Shown one piece after another: positions 25,885 through 36,199 of a stretch of DNA of 64,000 nucleotides; within the stretch, counting starts at the first letter, position 1, and the number at the start of each line of letters is the position of its first letter. The notes below the pieces were generated by a model. The model was given only the letters and a program-made list of their open reading frames with translations, was not told the origin of the DNA and searched no databases. Both the position numbers and the translations under genes were made by a program. Location of the stretch: positions 6,179,635 through 6,243,634 of the forward strand of contig NW_023998422.1 in NCBI RefSeq assembly GCF_014805625.2, given 5' to 3'. The stretch is from Glossina fuscipes (taxonomy: Eukaryota > Arthropoda > Insecta > Diptera > Glossinidae).

Positions 25885-27763
25885 TATTACTTCTATTTCG
25901 TTCGCAAACATACATACATACATACATACACATTTATAAATTTTCGCGTCTCTATGCAACACACATCCATTTGTAAATTTAAACGTGACACTTTAGTGTT
26001 ACATTTAAAAAGGAAGCACAGACGTAAAAGAAAATAAATATTATAACAGAAATAATAACCCAAAAGGGAATGCTTCGAAAAAGAGAAAAAAAAAATCTTT
26101 TTTTTTTAAATGAATTTTGTACACCGGTAAAATATACTTCAACTTAAAGTAGATGACGATGTTGAATACAGTCGCGCTATAACCCGTTGAAGTACTTCTC
26201 GCCTGCACCATGTGGCAATTTGAAAAGGCAGGTCGTTTCTGTTGCCCGGTCAATGGCAAAGTAATACAAGTAAAAAGTATGCCTACTATCGATCGGAATT
26301 TGTCCATCCATCCGTCTGGCTTTTGCTGGAAAATGTTATAAATAGAAAAACCCAAACCATAAGATATTCTTTCTTGTTATAAAACCCTTCGTATTTCTTT
26401 ACAGTTATTCTTGGATTTAATGAACATATACGTTCACTTGCGATTTTTACGGTATTAATATTGGCTGATACTAATAATTAGCAAATAACATGTATTCTTG
26501 TGCCACATCAAGTGACATTTACCTTTGTATAGAGAGTTGCGGGAATGAGGCGCAATTATTTTAGTTCGTTTTACAGTAAATGTACTATGAATCTATCTGT
26601 TAATCTCTTGAGAAAATTTCTAATAGCAGGAGGAGCTAAGAGCTCAGACAATTCGCTTTTCGAATAGTTTTATTATCACTGCAGGTAAAAGCATGTAAGA
26701 GAAAGAAGAAATTTCGTGATTAGAGCGGTCGATGAGAAAGCATTTAATCGTTTTAGTAACGAAATTTTTGACATACTTTTAGAGAACGTTTTCTCTTAGC
26801 ACTTAATTGTATAGTGTAGAGTACAATGTCAAAAATGGAGAAGGGAATAGAAAGTTTTACCGAAGGACTCAAACCTGATGTTTCGTTTGATTTCTAAAAA
26901 CTAATTAAAAAATCAAACGATAGGAGAGGATAGAGTGTAACTCACTACGGTTTAGTTACATCTAATATTCTGCTCGCGAGATTGTGCTTGCGGTAGTAAG
27001 GAACAAGTGAAAAGGGAAAAAATGTATTTATTAACAAATTAATAATGAGTTATGAAGTACCTTTCCACCTTCGAAGGGCTTAAGCACTAATATCAATTAG
27101 GGCCTTTGAAGTGCGTGGCGTAGTGTGGTATTATGTTTCGCGAAAATCACTGGTTCTTTGTTCTTCAACAACAGCAATGCAGTGACTGTCACCCGCACTC
27201 GGGATACGATAAAAGAAATCCTCACACTATTGTGTGTCGTTTGTAACAAGAAGGCGTCACAAATCGCAACTTTATTGCGTAATCGCGTTCTCGCATTACC
27301 ATGACAATCGGCGGATAGATGGAATCAGACTTTTACCTTTGATAAATAAAAAATAAAAATAAAATTCAAAAGATGACAGAAGATAAAGTGCCGCATGTCG
27401 CTATTACAATGAATTCGTGGCTAATGGACAACTCGCCTTTGAATGAATTTTTGTACAATTTCTTCTAATTATAGCCCAAGGATATGTATATTAAAGTTGA
27501 TTAGTTGCTCGACTTTGCCGAAAGCCATGAAAAATACTATTGCGACCTTAATGCGCATTAGAGATCTCCCGTAAAATATATGTACTATTATTAAGTCCGA
27601 TTGATCTACCTAGGTCCTGGGTCCTGTCCACTTTAAAGCAAAAAAATCATCAAGTTATTGTAAACAGTGCGCATACATTCAAATTTATCGAATTTTCGGG
27701 GTTCAACAAAGAGGTTTTGCGTCAAGTTTTTACTTCTTATTTTTTAAAGATTATTTTGTAAAG

Positions 27764-28228
27764 ATGGGTAGAATTTTCTTCACCTCTTGTTTGGACACTC
27801 TCGGCGACATGCAGAGGAGTGAATGCTCATTGCCGACACTAGTGAACCTTCTTTCACATCGAGGTAATGTGCACACCCGCAAGGGCAAAAGTTTGGTGAG
27901 ACAAGAGAAATGTATCCAAGGATTGGGTTCTTTAATGGGACTATGCGATTTTCTCATCGTTCCCACGTTTTCATCCTGGACTAACCCGTGTGCAAAACAA
28001 CACACTACGGCGAATCGTCGTTCTCTAACCGCACGACATACATGCAATCACATTGCTTACCGTTCAGAATGCCTGCGCTTTCAACTTGAACGTAGGAAAA
28101 TACTAACATTTTCTGTCTTCTTCTCTTTAGCTAACAACGGTAAGTTCACGCGCGTAATGTACATCTGCTTAAACTTGAAAGTAACATGCAAAGAATGTGT
28201 ATGCTTACCTCGGTTCGATCTTTGTTGA
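27764..28228 (+). other. Longest open frame (154 codons), unassigned
   Basis: This is the longest open frame with a start codon in the window. It lies in a patch that is visibly less AT-rich than its surroundings (27760-28080), which by itself lengthens chance frames; the opposite strand is also open for 98 codons (27751-28047). The predicted protein has no domain that I recognise, no signal peptide and no clear membrane segment. There is no promoter or start context that supports it. A strong 3' splice site at 28130 falls inside the frame. I judge it unlikely to be a real gene, though an exon of a transcript or a worn transposon remnant cannot be excluded. Confidence 0.15.
28101..28146 (+). 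promoter_or_regulatory. Candidate microexon or ratchet: 3'ss, 9 nt, 5'ss
   Basis: All parts of a 3' splice site are in place: TACTAAC at 28101-28107 matches the branch-point consensus, a pyrimidine tract (TTTTCTGTCTTCTTCTCTTT) follows, and AG lies at 28129-28130. After nine bases, CTAACAACG at 28131-28139, comes GTAAGT at 28140-28145, a full 5' splice site match. Nine bases keep the reading frame. In flies very short exons and recursive splice sites have this kind of arrangement within long introns. Direct sequence evidence is good for the motifs; that they are used is inference. Confidence 0.4.
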
Positions 28229-28249
28229 ATTCAAAAAGCCGCTTGGTTG

Positions 28250-31200
28250 GAAATCGTTTAGTTTGTGCTAGCGAAGCGCTAGCTATTTTATGCCGGCGTC
28301 CAATTTCCTTTGACGCGAACTCTTGTTTTAATTACTCCAACTCTCTTGGACGAGGAAAAAAAATTGAATTCATTCAGTTCAAATGTCAACACGTCTTTTA
28401 CATTTAAATTTATGTTCTTCTTCTTGTTTTGTTACCCCGTAAATTAAGAACGGAAAATTCGCTGAGATGCGTAAAAGAAGCTCAATGTGAATACGCAGTC
28501 CTTCCTTTGGGCCTTAGTATAGTTACGATTAGATTAGCATAGCGGTGCATTCCAATTCAAGTTTTAAATAAATATTAAGAAATAATCGTGTGCACGGTTG
28601 CCATATTTCAACGAAATGTCTCAACCTATTTCTATTATAAAATATTAGGAGCATTTAGTTCTTAGGAGATCACTGTGCTTGCTTCATAAGCAACCAGGAC
28701 AAACCGGTATACATAACAACTTGGAACCGTTCCATTGGACATGCAGCTTCCATTTGTAATTAATATCTTTTCGAAGGAAAAGTTTTCAATTCTATTTTAC
28801 AAGCTTTTATTAATAACTCTTTGATGATTGATTTAGGCACCAATCTCGTTGACTTCAACGGTTTTTAGTATAAGTCTCTTATAGGCATCATTATCAATGC
28901 AATATTTTGCATTCAACTTACAAACTTCTCTACTTACCAAAAAAAAAAAAAAAATTGTATGCAAATTTAAGTAAACCAATCGCAGCTACTAGACCGTTGC
29001 GTTGCATGCATAACCAAATAAGCAAATCGAGTATTTTATGCTGACACGAAGTCTTACATAAACTTACCATTATGTTGACTGCACAAAACATAGCACAACG
29101 CTTAAGGCGGCAGTTTGCAAGAGGAGAAAAAAATCCATATATATGAGCTGTTAAAACTCACATAAATTTCATTGAATTATTAATGATTGCGAAATTAGTT
29201 TTCCGGCTAATGTCTTCAATATTATAAAAGCTAAACTAAAAGCGCGCAAAGTGAAGCAACTTAATTAAGATTTTGATGAAGTTAATGCAGTAATGCTTTC
29301 ACATTCTGTTCTGATATTTCTTATGCAAAGTCAAGTTCCGTTACTTATAGGCAAATTCGAAGAAATATTGGAGCAACATGTAAAGTTCAATAAAAAGAAA
29401 ATTTAAAAATAATTTTTTAAATTAAAGGCATTCAAGCTTTGCATTAACCTTAAGATTAGCTTATTATAATATTTTCCTTGATTAGAAAATAAGCCCGACT
29501 TTCAGCTCAAAAACAAGCCGTAATGAAAAACGTAATTTCTTTCTTTTTTTTTTAGGCAGCAAGTTGTTGTGGATAAGCTCCAGACACACTTTGCGACTGA
29601 AATGTCTGGGTATAGAGAAAAAGTAAGAGAAATTGTTTATTGCACTAACTATCGCTTTTAGTTATCAGGCATTGTTTTGAATTTACGAATTTGTCGCTGG
29701 AAATTTATGTAAACATCGCTTATGGATGGGCACGCCTAGGAAACCCAGCTAAATGCCATCGCTGAGATAGGAAAGAAATGTCGCTATGGACTCTGCTCAT
29801 TAGACTTCGGATATCTGCTATGGCAAGCCTTACAAACATTAGACCTATAGATCGTTAATTACTGGGCACGTTTCAATTCTATTTTCTACGGTCTGCATTA
29901 TCTATTAATTAAGGATATTAGAAACTAATATACTTCAAATTTTCTTGTGATAGTAGAGAAGCTTGCAGTTCCATCGGTATAAAGTCAATAGATCTTTTGA
30001 AAGTATGCGTAAATTGCAAGAAAGCCCCAAAATTTTGCGCAAGTTTTTGGGATGGTAGGTAGAGGAGGAAAAGCGAAGACAGTAGTAGGCTTGACTTGCA
30101 GTTAGTGGAAAAGAGCACAGCGAAAAGATCGTTCCACAGACATACGGTATGCTTTTTATCTGCCCCAGCACGGATTCAGAAACTGGGAAGCGGCCAAGTT
30201 AGCTTTAATTGGACCAACGCTGCACTTACTTGCTCCGTCGTGTGTTAATTTTCTAATGTTTTTTCTACGATCGATCTTACTGCCACACATCCATGCCTTC
30301 ACTACCAAGGCAAGCGTCTTTTTGGCTTCTCTGCTAATCGAAACGGGAGCTCGGTATCAGCTGAAACCCGATTGATCACCAATTCGAATAAATAGCGCAT
30401 TACACTGTAGACTATTCAAGTGTATAATTATCTTCGAGTTTAAAACAGAAGCAGGCACGCGAGAGTCAAGTGAGTTAGAGTTCTCATTATATTGTCTCCA
30501 GAATTTTAGGCCGCTCTGTAATAATTTCTACTAAGTATTCGAAAGTGTTTTGTCAATCGCTGTCGAACATTTGCTTTCGATAGTGAAAACTTGAAATCAG
30601 ATAAGTCATTCGTAAGCTTGTGAACGATAAATACGTTTATTTATCCTTGCTCGGCTGGTTTCTAAAATAGGTTACTATATTAGCGCTAAACTATTTCTAG
30701 GTGAGGAAAAGGGGATCTCAGAATACTAGCAAAACAATAGAAACTTGGCTTGCATCGACTCAATTAACTTACAAATAAGACCATTTTATGGACTCCAGAT
30801 AACAGATTCATATTCTACAGCAGGCCACACTGGTGATGGATGCGTGGAGTAACTGGGTGGTATAAGAATCAGGGAATACTTTTGACCAGTACTTGGTAAA
30901 GTCATTTTATGCTAATAGCAATAAATCGATTATATTGTGTCTTTGACGGGTCGAAATTAAAAAAAGGAAATTTTTTTCAACAGAAATACACAATTAACTA
31001 CTTGGTAAGATGATCAATGTTTTTGGCAGAGAATACTTCCTTAAGTGCCGATAGCTTCTGAAGTCTAGTAAGAAATGTTCAATTAAAAATGTTTTATAAC
31101 CACTTTGTCTACCATAAAGTATTTATAAGTGTTGATACTTTCTTATTTAAAATAAAGACTTATCAAGAACTAAATAACAAGTTATAGATTAATATATAAA

Positions 31201-32165
31201 TTTCTTCGCGTTACAGCTTCGTAAAAAAAAAAAAAAAAAACAAGAAGAAGAAAATTACTTACAAAGCTAAGTTCAACTCCAACTGAAAACAATAAATTAT
31301 GCTTACTGGTGAAAGCCTTTTGATTAGATAACAAAATACATATATATTGAAAATAGCTCCACACACCCTAAACAACGAGGCAAACAAATTGAGCAATAAG
31401 TTCAACAACTTTATATGTAATAAACTCGGTGATAAATAGAGACTAAAGATGGAAAACAAAAAAGAAAAGACAGAGATTGAACAAGAACAACAAACAAACC
31501 AAACTGAAACATGATAAAGATTGCGTCTACGCGTAAATGTTTAGCAAAAATTGGAGAAGAGGTGCCCATAAGCTAACTAGACTTGATTCCCTCCAGGGAC
31601 TTTTCGTTTTACCTTCAAGAACTTCATTACACTCTTTTCATAGGATGCCTGAGAACTTGTGGTAATTGCTTTTCAAAACTTTTTAATTGCTTTTACTGCT
31701 TACAAGAGATAGTAGACTGAGCCTAAAGTTAATGCACAATAACTTAATATTCAAGTCACAATAAAGCATTGATTTTCTCCCCGAATTTCGACTCTCTTTG
31801 CTCGAATGCTCCTCTTAACGCGTTCACCTTCCAAGATACCCGTAAAAATCTTATTATATTATAATTGTTGTAACATAGAAAAGTAAAGAAAGGGAAGAGA
31901 AGAGAAGAATGTAGAAATCAAATTCTTATGAACCAAGAGTCACTATTCGCAAAAAGTTATAAAAAAATTACAAGTAGAACATGGTTGTTGCGATGCTATG
32001 GTACAATAATTGTATCTGGTCTTAATATGTAGTGAATATTACCATATCTTATAACAGAAGAGAGATAAAATATAATACGAATATAAGAAAAAAATGTTCG
32101 CTTTACACCCGGTAAACATCCCTTAATATCTTGCACGAATAAGGACTTCTCTCTTTTATATGTGG
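28250..32165. other. Gene-free stretch, nothing recognised
   Basis: No gene seen. Poly(A) runs lie at 28940-28954 and 31223-31241. At 30699 a CTATTTCTAG|GTGAGG sequence is a weak recursive-splice-like match. The open frames (60-78 codons) carry no recognisable motif. Confidence 0.55.
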
Positions 32166-32169
32166 GGAA

Positions 32170-32405
32170 GTAGTCGAAAAAGTGGTCCGGACCTAATTGA
32201 TTCATATAGCGTTCGCCTTTGTTTCAAAGCAGGTCGGTGTCTCAAAGATTGCGACTTGTAAGCTAAACACAAGAATGCAACTCAGACAGACGGACAAGCA
32301 GACTTAAATAAATTCAAAGTTTGATTCTGAATCGGTCACCAGCATAAAAGGCGGGCCTGTATATAGGTCGCCCACGTGTTGCATACGTCCGCACAACCTT
32401 AGTAC
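32170..32405 (-). mobile_element. DINE-1/INE-1-like repeat relic (copy b)
   Basis: The block order matches copy a at 3100: AAGTGGTCCGGACC near 32180, TTGCGACTTGTAAGCTAAAC near 32247, CAGACAGACGGACAAGCAGA at about 32284, GATTCTGAATCGGTCACCAG near 32323, then AAAAGGCGGGCCTGTATATA and CGTCCGCACAACCTT. The stretch from the GCGACWTGTAAG block to the CCGYACAA block is colinear in the two copies over about 160 bases. Non-coding. Confidence 0.6.
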
Positions 32406-32409
32406 GCTC

Positions 32410-33458
32410 GTGTATCACAAGTTGTGTAGATTCTAATTACGGCACTTGTAACATTTGTTGACAGCATATCACTATTCAAAAGAATTATGTTATGACAAAA
32501 AAAAAACCTCATATCACGCTTCAAGGAATTGTATATCAATCGTTAATGGATTAACTTACGTTTTTTACGAGACGTTATGAGATATCCTAGCAACTTTTAA
32601 CAAAAAGCCATATGCAGACTTAGATCTTGACCAAGTAGGCAACAGATAATTGCTATCATTTGTGAAAATAGTTAGTTTTGAAGATGCAAACGGAAATTCG
32701 TGTTATTTAGTTACTATGGCTTTGTTCACGTGTTTGCCATCCTAGTCGCGCTTAATGTTCGGAAACAATATTGAGTTTATGCTCGATTTTTACAGGCGTC
32801 AGTTGACTTCACTTCATTATCGATTCGAGCTTTTTGTTAATCGAATTACTTATCCACTTCGACACAAAAGTGAGGTGTGTCTTGACGATGAAACTCTTCG
32901 GAATTCACTTCATAACGATTTTCTCTTACAATATTTCATACAAAATTGATTTCATATATAGTCCATTTTACATATAAGGTCAAGAGACCAGAGAGTGGAC
33001 AAATAGTTGCGAATGACCACTTGATTAGTGACATATGCATAGACGCAATATAAATTGCACATGACATTAAATGTGTATCAATACACGTTGTGATTACATA
33101 AACATGTTGCTACTATCACTAGAGTGTCTCGCTGCTATAATTACTTTCGTATATAGACAAAATTATTGATGGGTCATAATTTCAAAAAAAAAAGAAGTAA
33201 AGATATTCTTACACATATTACTACAGCGGTAATAGCATGCATCGTACCCGCCTTAGAAATCCAAGATATTTGCGATACTTTAGGCTATTCATTTAACACT
33301 TCATATATATGTTTTGAGAGATTTTATATCTTCGTAGAAAAAGTGTTGCGTGCGATAAGGAATCATGCCTTGTAATAAATGTTTATTGCAATTGTTTGTT
33401 TGTAAACTCGTAAATGTGAAAATTAATGTAGTGTGGAAATGGAAAAATATGAAAGACA

Positions 33459-33491
<33 letters not shown>

Positions 33492-34800
33492 GACTGCAAA
33501 TAAAAAACTTAAAATAAAAATTGAAATAAAAGCGCAAAAAGATCAAAAGTTGATTAGCGTGAAAGAAAAGGGAGAGAAAAAATACATGTCACTGGAAACC
33601 ATAACGTCAAAGCTACAAATATCAACAGTTAGCGCCAATAAAAACGTACACGAACATATATTTTGCATTTTTCACTTACATTTGAATTTGCTTTCATATG
33701 AATTACATAGGTTGAGTTTTTTTTATTCTTTCATTTTGCTTCTTCTTTTTTTTCTTTTCTTTTTTTTTTGTTATGCAAAATAAACTCTTGCATTTCTTTA
33801 TGGCTGTCAAAGTCACTTTAACAAGCATCGCACATATAGTTGGAAACTTTACAACACCTTTGATATGAAAACAAATGAAAAATGAGAAAAAAAAGAAGAA
33901 GAATCAAAATATGTTACAATGTTATGCTGAAACAACAACTTTAAAAAATTCATGGTGGTATGTTAAGCATAAAAATAAAATGAAGAAAAAGTAAAATGAG
34001 AATGAAAAAAATAAAAAAAATAAAAAAAAATAAAAAAAAAAAGATACGACCTCTTTCGTAACACAGATTTTATCGTCATTGTCATCTCAGGCAGCATGTT
34101 GAGAAGAAGCAAAAAAAAAAAAAAAATTCTTATTTCCTTACTGGGCTTTATCTAGCTGCCCGTCTTTGCCTGCTTTGTCTTGTTTGTCAATGTCTTTTTC
34201 ACTTTTGCTCTGTGTGATGTTGAAAGTGTAACAAAAGTCAAATCTTGCAAACGCTATGTAATATTACCTAACATTAAACCCCATCAGCCTGAGCAAAGGC
34301 AGAAAGGCAGCAAACCACATTAAGAGTCTGCTGCATATGTGCAGCATAACTACTTTGCACATTCATAGACGCGTCAAAATCTTAAAAGTTTTTCTGACTT
34401 TTTTTTCCCTTTCCCCATTTTTTTTTTTTTTTTTGTTTTCTTTTCTTTTTCTTAACTCTAAAGATGTCATGACAACATGTTGTCTCTTCAAGTTCAACAT
34501 TGTCTTGCTTTCTTCTTCATTATAATTTTGCTTTTCGTGCGCTTTACGTAAACGCAACTTGCAATGATCTAAAAGAATGGAAGGATGAGACGCCATAAAT
34601 ATTTATATGCTCGAGGTGTGAAAATTATACAATTTTACTCTAAAAAGTAATACAAAAAATTTTTAATTTGAATTATTTTTCAAGAGCTAATAAGATTATA
34701 ATATAAAGAAGCCTCGAACTTTCAATACATATTTATATATATATATATATATATATCATATTAGCATTTAGTTTAAATTGTATATATATGTTACTGTTTA
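32410..34800. other. Gene-free stretch with simple repeats
   Basis: No gene seen. (CA)n at 33456-33491, long A-rich segments at 33880-34045 (AAAAT and AAAAAT units at 34005-34042), an A run at 34109-34125, a T run at 34420-34434 and (TA)n at 34733-34756. Confidence 0.55.
33456..33491. repeat. (CA)n microsatellite
   Basis: About 16 CA units. It gives His/Thr-rich or Cys/Val-rich chance frames on the two strands. Confidence 0.9.
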
Positions 34801-34804
34801 TTTT

Positions 34805-35193
34805 AAAGGCTTGGTTTATTTAAGTTTAAAACTTTAATCCAAAAGCCTGAGTTAATTTAGATTTAAAAGAATTGCAACTCACCAGTGGATCTTGAAGAAG
34901 TCTTCCTCCCCAATCTGCTCTCACTATAAAGCACATTCTCTGCGACTGCCTTAGGTTTTTCTTTGGATAGAAGTATTGCATTTGGAACGATTAACCCTTT
35001 GGACATTCTAAAATCAGCTACAGAACCGAATATCAATTCTATATATTACTTTATTAATACTACTGAGCTAATTATCTAATGTACATTTATTTATATTAGA
35101 GCCGATAGCGTGTGCTGCTAGTGCTCAATGTCTTTTATTTTTTAGTCTAAGAATTTTTTTCATTAGTCTAAAATTATAATAATAAAAATAATA
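34805..35193 (+). mobile_element. Unnamed dispersed repeat, copy 2 (about 390 bp)
   Basis: Same family and orientation as 15428-15796; the landmarks are listed there. The first 75 bases are nearly identical in the two copies, beginning AAAGGCTTGGTTTATTTAAG in both. This copy carries about 40 extra bases in the middle (around 34955-35000) and lacks a few present in copy 1. Both end in a CTAAAATTATAATAATAA tail. The reverse transcriptase relic 520 bases downstream has the same orientation, but nothing ties the two together. Confidence 0.75.
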
Positions 35194-35439
35194 TTTTAAA
35201 CAATTTAATACTATCAGTTAAGTAATGAGCCCTGAAAGTAAAAACTTATCAAAGAGTTAAGAAATATTGCAATCTTTAGAAAAGTCTAGAAGTAGATTAA
35301 GCCCGTATGGTAATACAAACCTGAAGCTTGCTTTCTACATCTTCGACAACTTCTGGTAACGATATATGCTGAACGAACCATTTAGAATGATTTGTGAGCT
35401 TAACTTGACGTTTATTATGTCAAACAATTCTGAATGATT

Positions 35440-35620
35440 TTCTGAGTGAATATAAACCCGCTTGCACGTCGGTCGGTCTGTCCGTCTGTCGGATGTCTTT
35501 CTATATCGTAGGTCGGAATTTTCGAAATGTTGTGGAGCAGTTTATTAGGCTGGATAAGCTGTAACTTAAGAATGATTCTAGATTCGGATTTAATCCACAA
35601 GACTGAGTGTATCTCCTTTC
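35440..35620 (+). mobile_element. DINE-1/INE-1-like repeat relic (copy h, plus orientation)
   Basis: AATATAAACCCGCTTGCACG resembles the TATACCC-type terminus, followed closely by CGGTCGGTCTGTCCGTCTGT at 35470-35489. The sequence then departs from the other copies, so only the terminal part is preserved or the two motifs are brought together by chance. Confidence 0.35.
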
Positions 35621-35704
35621 GATTATAGTATCCATGTGCTCACGTTGACAAATACTATTTCGCTGAATCAAGTGTGTGTCGCGTGTCAGATGCGGAATTT
35701 TTGT

Positions 35705-36165
35705 TGGGTTGGAACCGATTTGTGAAACCTTTCATGCAACTTGGAAAAGCAACAAGATTCAATTTTTATAATTTTGTGATGAAGGTTGAGCTTTCCTCGG
35801 GATGTTTGTAGGGTTGTGTGGTCGCAAATGCCGGAGCGTAAGCAGTTTGTTTCTGTGAATGATTCTAACTCTTTCCTGGTGGCTCGCAATGTTCCATTTT
35901 GGGCGCCCTATTGCTTAATCTCTTCGCAACTAATATTGGGGATTTGGTTGGTAGCGGCTGCGCTTTATTGGCATTTTTGAGAGATGTCATCTTTCTCGGG
36001 CGATGCAACAAATACAGAAAAACTGCCATGTTTTACACAAACATTGTATGTAATTCTGCAAAATTCCAAGTCTGCGCGCTGAAGAATATCATTTATGTTT
36101 TAAGCGACAAATTAGCCATGGCAGAGAGCGGTTTGAATATTGAAATTTCTACACTGACAACAGCC
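35705..36165 (+). pseudogene. Broken non-LTR (jockey-like) reverse transcriptase fragment
   Basis: Several reverse transcriptase motifs appear in the right order, but in different frames. ACCGATTT near 35730 reads TDF, followed by a degraded KxF motif where the family has DFxKAFD. Frame from 35786: FPRDVCRVV, then PERKQFVSVNDS, which matches the family's ...RKQFVKVN... segment. Frame from about 35875: GGSQCSILGALLLNLFATNI, closely matching the motif GVPQGSILGPLLFNLFINDI. Next LLAFLRDVIF stands where the catalytic YADD/FADD box belongs; the first Asp is Arg, so the active site is destroyed. Then LNSAK-like CNSAKFQV and NIIYVLS match the segment after the catalytic box. A frameshift near 35870-35880 and stops upstream show that it is dead. 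The order fits the jockey/CR1 side of LINEs. No endonuclease or gag part was found. Confidence 0.65.
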
Positions 36166-36199
36166 GAGCGGACTTTTTGCTGTGGCTTTTGATGAATGA

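Larger units (their letters stand above)
19170..28090. other. Gene-free stretch with many microsatellites
   Basis: No gene seen over almost 9 kb. Contents: (AG)n at 20425-20448, (TATT)n at 21557-21580, a CT-rich tract at 21957-22035, (TA)n at 22457-22480 followed by a T run, (AG)n at 24651-24686, (CA)n at 25056-25083, (CATA)n with (TA)n at 25433-25499, (GGTT)n at 25848-25884 and (CATA)n at 25908-25931. A small palindrome, CATCAAGG-AGG-CCTTGATG, is at 24305-24323. A CAG|GTAAAA sequence with a modest pyrimidine tract sits at about 26684. Confidence 0.55.

Noticed and set aside
27140..27300. Patch resembling the coding region of a mariner/Tc1 transposase (QQQ...HPHSG-like reading)
   Set aside because: Neither the catalytic motif nor any inverted ends could be found; the similarity is too short.
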